Below, one piece after another: positions 34,396 to 42,964 of a stretch of 64,000 nt of DNA (the stretch's first letter is position 1; each line of letters opens with the position of its first letter). This DNA is from Pseudescherichia sp031987975 (GTDB lineage: Bacteria; Pseudomonadota; Gammaproteobacteria; Enterobacterales; Enterobacteriaceae). Where the stretch lies: the NCBI RefSeq assembly GCF_031987975.1, contig NZ_DALZYX010000003.1:62001-126000 (forward strand). Reading direction: 5' to 3'. Below the pieces are notes generated by a model. The model ran no database searches. It was not told the origin of the DNA and saw only the letters and a list, made by a program, of their open reading frames with translations. Made by a program: the position numbers and the translations under genes.

Positions 34396-35159
34396 GAGAT
34401 CCGCGCCTCATCGACGACGGCGTTAAGGTGCGCCACAATCTCGTTCAGACGCGGATCGTCCTCTGCTGCCAGCCAGCGTGCGACTTGGTTCTCCCCCAGC
34501 GCCCGCAGGCGCAGGTAGTCGTCAGCGATCTCGCGGCCGTAGCGGTAGCCCGCCAGCCGCCGCGCCTCACGATCGACGCGTACCCGCAGGGGCTGGACGA
34601 TACCCTCATGCAGCAGCGCCGCCGGCTGGTTATCCTCTTCCCCCGGCAGACGAGCGTGAATTTTCTGCTCCAGCAGACCCAGCGCCATCGCAAAGCCGTA
34701 CAGCGTCGCGGCGGGCGTTGGCGGGCAGCCGGGAATGTAGACATCCACCGGGACGATTTTGTCGGTGCCGCCCCAGACGCAATAGAGATCGTGGAAGATG
34801 CCGCCGCTGTTGCCGCACGCCCCGTAGGAGATGCAGATTTTTGGATCGGGAGCCGAGTTCCAGGCCCGCAGCGCCGGGGAGCGCATCGCCCGGGTTACCG
34901 CCCCGGTAAACAGCAGGATGTCGGCATGGCGCGGAGAGGGCACAACCTTAATACCGAAGCGTTCGGCGTCAAACAGCGGCGTCAGGGTGGCGAAGATTTC
35001 GATTTCGCAGCCGTTACAGCCCCCACAATCGACGCGGTAGACGTAAGCCGAGCGTTTGATCTTTTTCAGCAGCGACGCCTTCATGCTGGCGATGGACTCT
35101 TCCACCGTCATCGGCACGGGAATGCCGTTGGCATCGCGCGGTCCCAGTAAGTTGCTCAT
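34392..35159 (-). CDS. hycG: HycG, hydrogenase 3 small subunit
   Basis: A 255-residue NiFe-hydrogenase small subunit (NuoB homologue) that carries the proximal [4Fe-4S] cluster. Cluster ligands are visible in DCGGCNGCEIE (about 44-54), SYGACGNSGG (about 110-119) and VYIPGCPPTPAATLYG (about 139-154). It passes electrons between HycE and the HycF/HycB chain. Its start overlaps the hycF stop by one base. Confidence 0.97.
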   Translation of the reverse strand: MSNLLGPRDANGIPVPMTVEESIASMKASLLKKIKRSAYVYRVDCGGCNGCEIEIFATLTPLFDAERFGIKVVPSPRHADILLFTGAVTRAMRSPALRAWNSAPDPKICISYGACGNSGGIFHDLYCVWGGTDKIVPVDVYIPGCPPTPAATLYGFAMALGLLEQKIHARLPGEEDNQPAALLHEGIVQPLRVRVDREARRLAGYRYGREIADDYLRLRALGENQVARWLAAEDDPRLNEIVAHLNAVVDEARIS

Positions 35160-35701
35160 CAGCTGGCCTCCTGCATATGGCGAGTGAGTTCAATCCGGTC
35201 AGACGACACCAGGCACTTCTGTCGCTTGCACGCCGGACAGGTTTCGAAGCCTTCGCGGTGATGTTCCGCCCGGCTGTCGCCGTTATGCGCCAGCAGCGCA
35301 ATGGCGTAGTCGATCTCTTTCTGCACGGCAAAGGGCCGCTCGCAGACGCGGCAGTGGCACAGGTCAAAGCGCGACTGCTGTAAAAAATCCTCTTTCTTCC
35401 ACACCGCCAGCTCGTACTCCTGAGAGAGGGTAATGGCTGCGGTGGGGCAGACCTCCTCGCAGCGCCCGCAGAAGATGCAGCGCCCGAGGTTAAACTGCCA
35501 GGCCTGCTCGCTGCTTGCCAGCAGCGTCTCTACCGACAGGGCGTTAGAGGGGCAGGCGTTGACGCAGGCCGCACAGCCAATGCACTGGCGGGGATCGTGC
35601 TGCGGCTTGCCGCGAAAGTGCTTATCCACCTCGATGGGCGCCAGCGGATACGACGCCGTCGGCGTGCCGGTTTTGATCGCTTTTTTGATAAAGGTAAACA
35701 T
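35159..35701 (-). CDS. hycF: HycF, 2x[4Fe-4S] subunit of formate hydrogenlyase
   Basis: A 180-residue NuoI-like ferredoxin. Two classical clusters: CIGCAACVNACP (about 41-52) and CIFCGRCEEVCP (about 75-86). A further CxxC pair lies near 120 (CHCRVC) and CPACKRQKC near 155. E. coli HycF has 180 residues. Confidence 0.96.
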   Translation of the reverse strand: MFTFIKKAIKTGTPTASYPLAPIEVDKHFRGKPQHDPRQCIGCAACVNACPSNALSVETLLASSEQAWQFNLGRCIFCGRCEEVCPTAAITLSQEYELAVWKKEDFLQQSRFDLCHCRVCERPFAVQKEIDYAIALLAHNGDSRAEHHREGFETCPACKRQKCLVSSDRIELTRHMQEAS

Positions 35702-35710
35702 GGCGACTCC

Positions 35711-37420
35711 TTATTTCAGCGGCGAGTTTTTACGCTCGATGCCGTAGCGCTCAAGCTCTTTGTAAGGCACGACCTTGCTCTTCTTCTTGCGCACGTCCAC
35801 CACCGTCATACGGTCGGTGCAGGAGTAGCAGGGGTCGAGGCTGCCGATGATCAGCGGTGCGTCGGAGACGGTATTTCCGCGTAGCATGTAGCGCAGGGTG
35901 GGCCAGTTAGCGTAGGTCGCTGCCCGACAGCGCCAGCGGTAGAGCTTCTGGTTATCCCCGGTCATGCTCCAGTGGATATCATCCCCGCGCGGCGCTTCGG
36001 CAAAGCCAAGGGCGAAGCGGTTAGGGATATAGGTGAAGCCCTCCACCATCAGCGGGCCACCGGGCAGGTTATCCAGCCCGAACTCGATCATATTCAGGGC
36101 GGTGAGCACCTCGTTAATGCGCACCTTGAGGCGGGAGATAACGTCGCAGCCCTGCTCGCTGTGCACCTCTACCGGCAGCAGGCCGTAGCCGACAAAGGGG
36201 TGATCGGCGCGGGTATCCCGGGCGTGGCCGCTGGCGCGCACCATCGGGCCGACGTTGCTGAAGTCGCGGGCGATCTGCGGATCGAGACGACCAATGCCTA
36301 CCGTGCGCTGCTCGATATTCGGCGTGCTCATCAGCACGTCCACCAGCTCCTGCACGTCGCGACGCATCTGGCGGGCAAGCTGACGAGTCTGGATCATGTC
36401 ATCCTTCAGCATGTCGCGACGAATGCCGCCGATCAGGTTCAGACCGTAGGTTTTCCGCGCCCCGGTGAGGATCTCCGCCATCTTCATGGAGGTCTCACGC
36501 ACACGGAAAAACTGCATAAAGCCGGAGTCGAAGCCGACGAAGTGGCAGGCCAGGCCGAGGTTCAGCAGGTGGCTATGCAGACGCTCCACCTCCAGCAGAA
36601 TGGCGCGGATCATCTGCGCCCGCTCCGGCACCACAATGCCCATCGCGTTCTCCACCGAGGTGGTATAGGCGGTGCTGTGGGCGAAGCCGCAGATGCCGCA
36701 GACGCGATCCGACAGGAAGGTCACCTCGTTGTAGCCCATGCGGGTCTCCGCCAGCTTCTCCATGCCGCGATGGACGTAGAAGAGGCGGTAGTCGGCGTCG
36801 ATAATGTTTTCGCCATCGACAAACAGGCGGAAGTGGCCCGGCTCGTCGGAGGTGACGTGCAGCGGGCCGATGGGCACCACGTTGTTCTTTTTGCTGCCAA
36901 GTTCGTTGATAAACTCGTAGGTCTCGCTGTCGGTGGTCGGCGCGGGGCGCTGGCGGTAATCCATGCTGTCTTTACGCAGCGGATAGAGTTCATCCGGCCA
37001 GTCGTCCGGCAGCACCAGCCGACGCTCGTCCGGCAGGCCAACCGGGATCAGGCCATACATATCGCGCACCTCGCGCTCGCCCCAGACGGCGGCAGGCACG
37101 CGCGGCGTGACCGACGGGAACTCCAGCGTGTTGGCATCCACCTCTACGCGCACGGTGATCCAGCACTTGGTGCCCTGCTCCATCGACAGCACGTAGTAGA
37201 CGGCATAGCGGCCGCACAGCTGGCGCTCGTCGTTGCCAAATAGCACCGACAGCCAGCCCCCCTGCTGGTAGTAGAGATACTCCACCACCTCTGGCAGGGC
37301 GTTCACCTTCACGGTAATGGTCAGCTGATCGCGGGTCTGCCAGGCCTCATCCAGCACCGCGCCGGGGATCGCCTGGTGCAGCGCCGCCAGGTAGTGCTGA
37401 CCCAATTTTTCTTCAGACAT
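35711..37420 (-). CDS. hycE: HycE, hydrogenase 3 large subunit
   Basis: A 569-residue catalytic subunit (same length as E. coli), a fusion of NuoC-like (about 1-170) and NuoD/NiFe large-subunit domains. The nickel ligands are in RVCGICGFAHS (about 240-250) and DPCYSCTDRM (near 528-537). HycI is known to cut after the Arg of DRM at this point to release the C-terminal peptide. The frame is open to 37441, but MSEEKLGQHYL at 37420 matches the known start. It evolves H2 from electrons supplied by formate. Confidence 0.97.
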   Translation of the reverse strand: MSEEKLGQHYLAALHQAIPGAVLDEAWQTRDQLTITVKVNALPEVVEYLYYQQGGWLSVLFGNDERQLCGRYAVYYVLSMEQGTKCWITVRVEVDANTLEFPSVTPRVPAAVWGEREVRDMYGLIPVGLPDERRLVLPDDWPDELYPLRKDSMDYRQRPAPTTDSETYEFINELGSKKNNVVPIGPLHVTSDEPGHFRLFVDGENIIDADYRLFYVHRGMEKLAETRMGYNEVTFLSDRVCGICGFAHSTAYTTSVENAMGIVVPERAQMIRAILLEVERLHSHLLNLGLACHFVGFDSGFMQFFRVRETSMKMAEILTGARKTYGLNLIGGIRRDMLKDDMIQTRQLARQMRRDVQELVDVLMSTPNIEQRTVGIGRLDPQIARDFSNVGPMVRASGHARDTRADHPFVGYGLLPVEVHSEQGCDVISRLKVRINEVLTALNMIEFGLDNLPGGPLMVEGFTYIPNRFALGFAEAPRGDDIHWSMTGDNQKLYRWRCRAATYANWPTLRYMLRGNTVSDAPLIIGSLDPCYSCTDRMTVVDVRKKKSKVVPYKELERYGIERKNSPLK

Positions 37421-37437
37421 GTTCAAACTCTCTTTCA

Positions 37438-38361
37438 TCACGCCGCCAGCAAGGAGACGAAGGCTAAAAATGCAAAGCCAAACCCGGCCCAGGTTACGCG
37501 GGAAGTCGCGCAGAAGCGCAGCCGCGCCATACTGTTCTCAAACAGGGCAATCACCAGCACGCCCAGCACCAGCTTGACGGCGGCCACCACCAGCGCCAGC
37601 AGCAGGCCGCCCGCGCTAAAGGTCACCATCTGTCCCCACGGCAGGAAGAGGCCAACAAACAGCTGCAATACCACCAGCTGCTTGAGGCTAATGCCCCACT
37701 TCAGCAGGGCAAAGCCGTAGCCGCTGTACTCGGTCAGCGGCCCTTCCTGTAGCTCCTGCTCGGCTTCGGCGAGATCGAACGGCAGCTTGCCCATCTCGAT
37801 AAAGGTGGCGAAGGCGCAGGCGCAGAGTGCCAGCAGCAGCGGAATGCTGCGCCCGACGGGCCACGACCAGAGCGTGGCGGTCATGGTGCTGATGTGGGTC
37901 GATCCCGCCACCAGCGCCACGACCCACAGGCCAAGGAGCAGGATTGGCTCCACCAGCACACCGAGCATCGCCTCGCGGCTGGCCCCGAGGCCAGTAAAGG
38001 GGCTGCCGGTATCGAGACCCGCAATGGCAAAGAAGAAGCGGGCAATGGCGAAGAGGTAGATCAGGGTAATGAGATCCCCCAGCGCCGGCAGCGGTGAAGC
38101 CACGGTCACCACCGGCAGCGCGGTGGCGATGGTTAGCATCACGCCGATCATGACAAACGGCATCAGGCGGAATACCCAGCTGGCATCCGCCGGGGCGACG
38201 CTCTGACGGCCCAGCAGCTTGATGAGATCCCGGTACTCCTGCAGCACCCCAGGCCCACGGCGGTTGTGCAGACGGGCGCGGGCCACGCGGCTTATCCCGG
38301 ACAGCAGCGGCGCAAAGGCAAAGAGCACCAGCGCCTGCATTAACGGATAGAGAACGCTCAT
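37438..38361 (-). CDS. hycD: HycD, membrane subunit of formate hydrogenlyase
   Basis: A 307-residue NuoH-like integral membrane protein with about eight helices, which anchors the soluble arm. The conserved PFDLAEAEQEL sequence (near 196) and RRGPGVLQEYRDLIKL (about 34-49) match the complex I quinone-site subunit. It is 2 bases from the hycC stop. Confidence 0.96.
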   Translation of the reverse strand: MSVLYPLMQALVLFAFAPLLSGISRVARARLHNRRGPGVLQEYRDLIKLLGRQSVAPADASWVFRLMPFVMIGVMLTIATALPVVTVASPLPALGDLITLIYLFAIARFFFAIAGLDTGSPFTGLGASREAMLGVLVEPILLLGLWVVALVAGSTHISTMTATLWSWPVGRSIPLLLALCACAFATFIEMGKLPFDLAEAEQELQEGPLTEYSGYGFALLKWGISLKQLVVLQLFVGLFLPWGQMVTFSAGGLLLALVVAAVKLVLGVLVIALFENSMARLRFCATSRVTWAGFGFAFLAFVSLLAA

Positions 38362-38363
38362 GT

Positions 38364-40190
38364 TCAGGCTCCTCGTGAAAGAACAATAACCACCAGCACC
38401 GCCAGCTCCACCAGCGCCAGGCGGCGAACCAGCGCCGGGGCGGTACGCTGCCAGACCGGCATCAGCGCCACCGGATCCAGCCGCTTACGCAGGGCGAGCA
38501 CCGGCGCAAAGGCCTCTTTCACCGGCATCGCGAAGCCGTGCGCGGTGATCACCATCGACTGTTCATGCTCGTAGCCGCACGCCCAGGCCGCACCGCGCGA
38601 GCGCGACGGCAGGCGATGACCTTTGAACAGCATCATGATGATGAGCGGCAGCAGCGGGCAGGCGATCAGCAGCAGGGCAATCATTGGCTGCGAGACCACG
38701 CTTGAGGTGGTGAGCGGTAACGGCACCGCGGCGGAGAGCAGCGGCAGCAGCCACGGCGAGGCCACGCCGCCGATGAGGCAGCAGGCCGCCAGCCCGACGA
38801 CCGACGCGGCCATCAACCACGGCGCGCGGCCAGCCTTAGCGGCTTCCGGGGTACGCGGTGCGCCAAGGAAGGTGACGCCGTAGACCTTGGCCATGCACAT
38901 CACCGCCAGCGCGCCGGTGATCGCCAGCCCCACCGCCAGCAGCGGGCCGAGCAGGCGGGCGATAAAGGCATCGCTACCGCTCAGGGAGAAGAAGGCCTGG
39001 TAGATCACCCACTCGCCGGCAAAACCGTTCAGCGGCGGCAGCCCCGCCATTGCCATCAGCCCCACCAGCATCATCAGGGAGATAACCGGCATCCGTTTGC
39101 CAATGCCGCCCAGCTTCTCAATATCGCGATGGCCGGTGGTGAACCAGACGCTGCCCGCGCCCAGCAGCAGCAGGGTTTTGAACAGGCTATGGTTGATCAG
39201 GTGATAGAGGCCGCCAACGAGACCCAGCGCAATCAGCGCGGGCTGATTGATAGCCACCCCGGCCAGGCCTGCACCGAGACCCAGCAGAATGATGCCGATA
39301 TTCTCCAGAGTGTGATACGCCAGCAGGCGCTGAATGTTGTGCTCCATCAGGGCATAGAGGCCGCCGACAAACGCGGTCACCGCCCCGAGCAACAGCAGGC
39401 AGAGGCTCCACCACAGCGGCATAGCCTGCCCGGCAAGCAGCGGTAGAACGAAAAGGCCAAACAGTCCAACCTTCATCACCACGCCGGAGAAGAGCGCAGC
39501 CGCAGGCGCACCTGCTCCGGCATGGGCCTGCGGCACCCAGCCGTGCAGGGGGATAATTCCCGCCAGCATGCCAAATCCCACCAGCCAGAGCAGCCAGATG
39601 GCCGTACCCGGCGCATCCTCAGCGAAACGCACCGCGAGGCGGGTAATTTCCAGCGTGCCGTAGCGCTGCCACGCTAGCCAGCAGGCGGCGGCCAGCAGCA
39701 GCGTCCCGATCCTCCCCAGGGTAAACCATAGCTTGCCGGACTGTGCGCAACCGGTGAGAAATGCGCCGCACAGCGCCATAATCTCCGCCATCACCACCAG
39801 GGTAAGCAGATCGCTGGCAACGATGGTGCAGACCGCCGCCGCCATCAGCAGATTGACCAGCAGGCCGTTAGCCTTCACCTGCCCATGACGATGCCACGCC
39901 ACGTTATAGAGGCTGATAAACAGTCCTGGCAGGGCGATGGCCAGCAGCCAGACGGCGTTGAGCGGCGTCAGGCGTATTAGCTGGTGCAGGTAAAGCGCGG
40001 CGCCCTCCCCGCTGGCTGTCCTGCCCATTAACAGCCCGGCAGCAACGGCGACGACCATGGCACAGGCTACCGCCCCACCGACTCCCGCCAACAGGCCGCT
40101 CAGCCTGCGATGAAACGAAAAAAGAGAGGCCAGCACGCCCGCCGCAACAAACAGCAGGACGGCCAGCTCGATCAGCATAAACGCGCTCAT
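38364..40190 (-). CDS. hycC: HycC, antiporter-like membrane subunit
   Basis: A 608-residue NuoL/Mrp-like membrane protein with about 14-16 helices; same length as E. coli HycC. Helix-broken conserved segments include GWVPQAHAGAGAPAAALFSGVVMKVG-type (about 216-241), with the key Lys near 240 and His/Glu residues typical of proton-translocating subunits. It may couple H2 evolution to ion movement. It overlaps hycB by 4 bases. Confidence 0.96.
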   Translation of the reverse strand: MSAFMLIELAVLLFVAAGVLASLFSFHRRLSGLLAGVGGAVACAMVVAVAAGLLMGRTASGEGAALYLHQLIRLTPLNAVWLLAIALPGLFISLYNVAWHRHGQVKANGLLVNLLMAAAVCTIVASDLLTLVVMAEIMALCGAFLTGCAQSGKLWFTLGRIGTLLLAAACWLAWQRYGTLEITRLAVRFAEDAPGTAIWLLWLVGFGMLAGIIPLHGWVPQAHAGAGAPAAALFSGVVMKVGLFGLFVLPLLAGQAMPLWWSLCLLLLGAVTAFVGGLYALMEHNIQRLLAYHTLENIGIILLGLGAGLAGVAINQPALIALGLVGGLYHLINHSLFKTLLLLGAGSVWFTTGHRDIEKLGGIGKRMPVISLMMLVGLMAMAGLPPLNGFAGEWVIYQAFFSLSGSDAFIARLLGPLLAVGLAITGALAVMCMAKVYGVTFLGAPRTPEAAKAGRAPWLMAASVVGLAACCLIGGVASPWLLPLLSAAVPLPLTTSSVVSQPMIALLLIACPLLPLIIMMLFKGHRLPSRSRGAAWACGYEHEQSMVITAHGFAMPVKEAFAPVLALRKRLDPVALMPVWQRTAPALVRRLALVELAVLVVIVLSRGA

Positions 40191-40792
40191 TTCGCGCCTC
40201 CTTGCAGGTTGAGCAGCGAGAGATCGCCATAGTCGCCGTTCAGGGACAGCTCGCGCTTGCGTTTGCTGGCCCGGGCGATATCCAGCGAATTGACCATTCG
40301 CAGCGCATTGGTTGGGCAGGTGCGTATGCAGGCCGGTCCGCCTTCATCGAAATCGCAGAGATCGCACTTCACCGCCACGGCGCGTACGCCGGGCACCCAG
40401 TCGAGCAGGGAGCTGACGCGAGCGGGTGCAGGCGGCGCAGGCGGTGCCTTCGGCGAATTAACATTGGCGGGCATATGCAGCGGGCGGCTGCCGCTCATCT
40501 CAATCGCGCCGAAGGGACAGGCGATAGCGCACAGCTTGCAGCTCACGCACAGGCTCTCATTGAGCTGGACGGCCCCCTCCACGCGATTGATGGCGTTGAC
40601 CGGGCAGACCCCGGCACAGGGCGCGTCTTCACAGTGGTGACAAAGCTGTGGGGCGGACTCTTTCGCGCTGCGCATCACGCTCAGGCGGGGCATCGATTGC
40701 AGCCCGTGCTGGCGGTGCGTCTCTGAGCAGGCCGCTTCACAGGTGTGACAGCCAATACAGAGCGTGGCGTCAGCGATAACAAAACGATTCAC
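40187..40792 (-). CDS. hycB: HycB, four-cluster electron-transfer subunit
   Basis: A 201-residue ferredoxin-type subunit linking FdhF to the hydrogenase arm. Cys clusters: CIGCHTCEAAC (12-22), CHHCEDAPCAGVCP (about 50-63), CVSCKLCAIACP (about 79-90) and CDLCDFDEGGPACIRTCP (about 141-158), with a Pro/Ala-rich linker (KAPPAPPAPA). It begins with GTG behind a good GAGGAG site. It is closely related to HydN. Confidence 0.96.
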   Translation of the reverse strand: MNRFVIADATLCIGCHTCEAACSETHRQHGLQSMPRLSVMRSAKESAPQLCHHCEDAPCAGVCPVNAINRVEGAVQLNESLCVSCKLCAIACPFGAIEMSGSRPLHMPANVNSPKAPPAPPAPARVSSLLDWVPGVRAVAVKCDLCDFDEGGPACIRTCPTNALRMVNSLDIARASKRKRELSLNGDYGDLSLLNLQGGAK

Positions 40793-40817
40793 CGGACACT
40801 CCTCAGGTGGTCATTTT

Positions 40818-40852
40818 TGACGAAATCGTGCCGATGGTCTGTCATTTCGACA
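40818..40852 (-). promoter_or_regulatory. FhlA site in the hycA-hycB interval
   Basis: CGAAAT (40821-40826) and ATTTCG (40844-40849) are inverted halves of the CATTTCG/CGAAATG FhlA motif, in the gap between hycA and hycB. E. coli has a functional FhlA site in the same place. Confidence 0.6.
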
Positions 40853-40872
40853 CCCCTCGACACACCAGGCAT

Positions 40873-41340
40873 TCAGGCCACCGAGGCCTGCGCGGGTTGA
40901 CTGATAAGCTGATGAAGATTGACCGGCGCGTCCTTCTCCATTGCCGCATACAGGCCGTTGTAAACTGGGCCAATTTTTTCTAAGTAGTGCTCAAGCACCT
41001 GAGCGCGGTCGCGGTTGCTAATGCGGTCGTCGATGCGGCCATCCTGCGCCAGCTGCGCCTCAGCAATGAGCATTTGCTCGCCGCCGTTTTTGCTCTCCAC
41101 CAAATAGTGGATGGTATGGCTGTTAAAGCCGTCCGCCAGGGTGACGGTAATAAGGAAGTGTTCGAACAGGACAAAACAGAGATCCCGCTCCGGCGCGCAG
41201 TGCATGCCATGATGCAGGTGGGCCTTGGACAGCGTAATGCCCTGAACCAGCGAGTTGCAGTAGGCCTGCCACTCCTCTTGCAGGCGATGATGCCGTTCGG
41301 CGATGAAGTCAGCCTTTTCGCTAATTTCCCAGATGGTCAT
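40873..41340 (-). CDS. hycA: HycA, antagonist of FhlA
   Basis: A 155-residue regulator, collinear with E. coli HycA (153), that dampens FhlA-dependent expression of the hyc and hyp operons. It is the first gene of the hyc operon, starting MTIWEISEKADFIAERHHRLQ. No DNA-binding motif is evident, and it is thought to act through FhlA itself. Confidence 0.94.
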   Translation of the reverse strand: MTIWEISEKADFIAERHHRLQEEWQAYCNSLVQGITLSKAHLHHGMHCAPERDLCFVLFEHFLITVTLADGFNSHTIHYLVESKNGGEQMLIAEAQLAQDGRIDDRISNRDRAQVLEHYLEKIGPVYNGLYAAMEKDAPVNLHQLISQPAQASVA

Positions 41341-41375
41341 TTCAGGTTACCCGGTTAGTTGAGACCACCCCATTT

Positions 41376-41391
41376 AGCACTTTCCGTGCCA
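41376..41391 (-). promoter_or_regulatory. Sigma-54 promoter of hycA
   Basis: TGGCACGGAAAGTGCT on the minus strand matches the -24/-12 consensus with GG and GC exactly spaced, 36-51 bases upstream of hycA. Confidence 0.88.
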
Positions 41392-41434
41392 TTTTTTAAC
41401 TGCATGATTTTAAATAACATTAAAGAAAAGACGG

Positions 41435-41466
41435 TGTCATTTCGTCAGCGTCGACATCGTCAGTAA
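41435..41466. promoter_or_regulatory. FhlA upstream activating site shared by hyc and hyp
   Basis: TGTCATTTCGTCAGCG and the following TCGACATCGTCA contain the CATTTCG half (41438-41444) of the FhlA consensus. They lie between the divergent hycA and hypA sigma-54 promoters, as in E. coli. Confidence 0.7.
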
Positions 41467-41482
41467 CGTCGCTTTTGCTGGC

Positions 41483-41498
41483 TGGCACCGTTATTGCA
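41483..41498 (+). promoter_or_regulatory. Sigma-54 promoter of hypA
   Basis: TGGCACCGTTATTGCA is a near-perfect match to the TGGCAC-N5-TTGCA consensus, 31 bases before the hypA start. Confidence 0.93.
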
Positions 41499-41528
41499 TT
41501 AACGCCGCAGTAAATAACGGGAGGCCCC

Positions 41529-41879
41529 ATGCACGAAATTACCCTTTGCCAGCGGGCGCTGGAGCTTATCGAACAGCAGGCGGCGGCGCACGGCGCGCGG
41601 CGGGTGACAGGCGTATGGCTGAAAATTGGCGCGTTCTCCTGCGTGGAGAGCAGCGCCCTCACCTTCTGCTTTGAGCTGGTATGCCGGGGCACGCTGGCGG
41701 AAGGCTGCACGCTGCATCTTGATGAACAGCAGGCGGAGTGCTGGTGCGAAACCTGCCAGCAATACGTGACCCTACTGAGCCAACGGGTGCGGCGCTGTCC
41801 CCGGTGCCAGAGCGATATGTTGCAGATCGTGGCCGACGATGGCCTGCAGATCCAGCGACTCGAAATTGAACAGGAGTAG
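41529..41879 (+). CDS. hypA: HypA, nickel-insertion protein
   Basis: A 116-residue metallochaperone that delivers nickel to the HycE precursor. The nickel-binding N terminus MHE (His2) and the structural zinc site C-E-T-C (about 73-76) and CPRCQ (about 90-94) are present. GGGAGG ribosome binding site. It is the first gene of the hyp operon. Confidence 0.97.
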   Translation: MHEITLCQRALELIEQQAAAHGARRVTGVWLKIGAFSCVESSALTFCFELVCRGTLAEGCTLHLDEQQAECWCETCQQYVTLLSQRVRRCPRCQSDMLQIVADDGLQIQRLEIEQE

Positions 41880-41882
41880 ACT

Positions 41883-42701
41883 ATGTGTAGTACCTGCGGC
41901 TGCGGCGAAGGCAATCTCTATATTGAGGGCGACGAGCACACCCCCCACTCACCATTTCGCAGCGTTCCTTTCGCCCCAACCCGTTTGCCGGGTGGCGATC
42001 TCCACTACGGCCACGGCGTAGCCGGAACCCACGCGCCGGGCATGAGCCAGCGGCGGATGCTGGAGATCGAGATCGACGTGCTCGCGAAGAACAACCATCT
42101 GGCGGCCCGCAACCGTGCTCGCTTTGCCGCGAAGCAGCAGCTGGTGCTCAATCTGGTCTCCAGCCCCGGCGCGGGTAAAACCACCCTGCTGAGCGAAACC
42201 CTGCTACGCCTGAAAGGCAACGCCGAGTGCGCGGTGATTGAGGGCGATCAGCAGACCGTCAACGACGCGGCGCGCATTCGTGCCACCGGCACCCCGGCCA
42301 TTCAGGTTAATACCGGCAAAGGCTGCCATCTGGATGCGCAGATGATCGCCGATGCCGCCCCGCGCCTGCCGCTGGCCAACGGCGGGATCCTGTTTATCGA
42401 GAACGTCGGTAATCTGGTCTGCCCGGCAAGCTTCGATCTCGGCGAGCGCCATAAGGTGGCGGTGCTGTCAGTCACCGAAGGGGAAGACAAGCCGCTCAAG
42501 TACCCGCATATGTTTGCCGCCGCCTCGCTGATGCTGCTCAACAAAATCGATCTGCTGCCGTACCTCCACTTTGACGTGGAAAAATGCCTCGCCAGCGCCC
42601 GGGCGGTGAACCCGGACATTGAAATTATCCAGCTCTCCGCCACCAGCGGGGAAGGCATGGATCAGTGGCTGGCCTGGCTGGAGGCGCAGCAATGTGCATA
42701 G
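41883..42701 (+). CDS. hypB: HypB, nickel-binding GTPase
   Basis: A 272-residue GTPase needed for nickel insertion. The high-affinity nickel motif CSTCGC is at residues 2-7, and a short His-containing linker follows. The G domain carries the P-loop SSPGAGKTTLL (near 91) and the C-E-G-D/NKID-type motifs (LLNKIDLLPY near 217). It is a little shorter than E. coli HypB (290) in the linker. Confidence 0.97.
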   Translation: MCSTCGCGEGNLYIEGDEHTPHSPFRSVPFAPTRLPGGDLHYGHGVAGTHAPGMSQRRMLEIEIDVLAKNNHLAARNRARFAAKQQLVLNLVSSPGAGKTTLLSETLLRLKGNAECAVIEGDQQTVNDAARIRATGTPAIQVNTGKGCHLDAQMIADAAPRLPLANGGILFIENVGNLVCPASFDLGERHKVAVLSVTEGEDKPLKYPHMFAAASLMLLNKIDLLPYLHFDVEKCLASARAVNPDIEIIQLSATSGEGMDQWLAWLEAQQCA

Positions 42702-42964
42702 GCGTCCCGGGACAGATTAGCGCCATCGACGGGCTACAGGCGAAGGTAGAGGTGTGCGGCATCCAGCGCGACGTCGATCTAACCCTGGTGGGCAGCGTAG
42801 ATGAGACCGGCTGCTCCCGCATCGGTCAGTGGGTGCTGGTCCACGTCGGCTTCGCCATGAGCGTGATCGACGAAGCCGAGGCCCGGGAGACCCTGGCGGC
42901 GCTGCAAAACATGTTTGAGGTTGAGCCGGACGTCGGCGCGCTGCTGTACGGGGAGCGTGCCTGA
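42692..42964 (+). CDS. hypC: HypC, chaperone of hydrogenase 3 maturation
   Basis: A 90-residue chaperone (same length as E. coli) that binds HypD and the HycE precursor through its N-terminal Cys (MCIGVPGQ). An upstream in-frame ATG exists, but Cys2 must follow the initiator Met for function, so the ATG at 42692 was chosen. It overlaps hypB by 10 bases. Confidence 0.96.
   Translation: MCIGVPGQISAIDGLQAKVEVCGIQRDVDLTLVGSVDETGCSRIGQWVLVHVGFAMSVIDEAEARETLAALQNMFEVEPDVGALLYGERA

Noticed and set aside
35972..37243. 423-residue open frame on the plus strand
   Set aside because: Antisense to hycE; composition rich in His/Val/Ala as expected for a complement frame.
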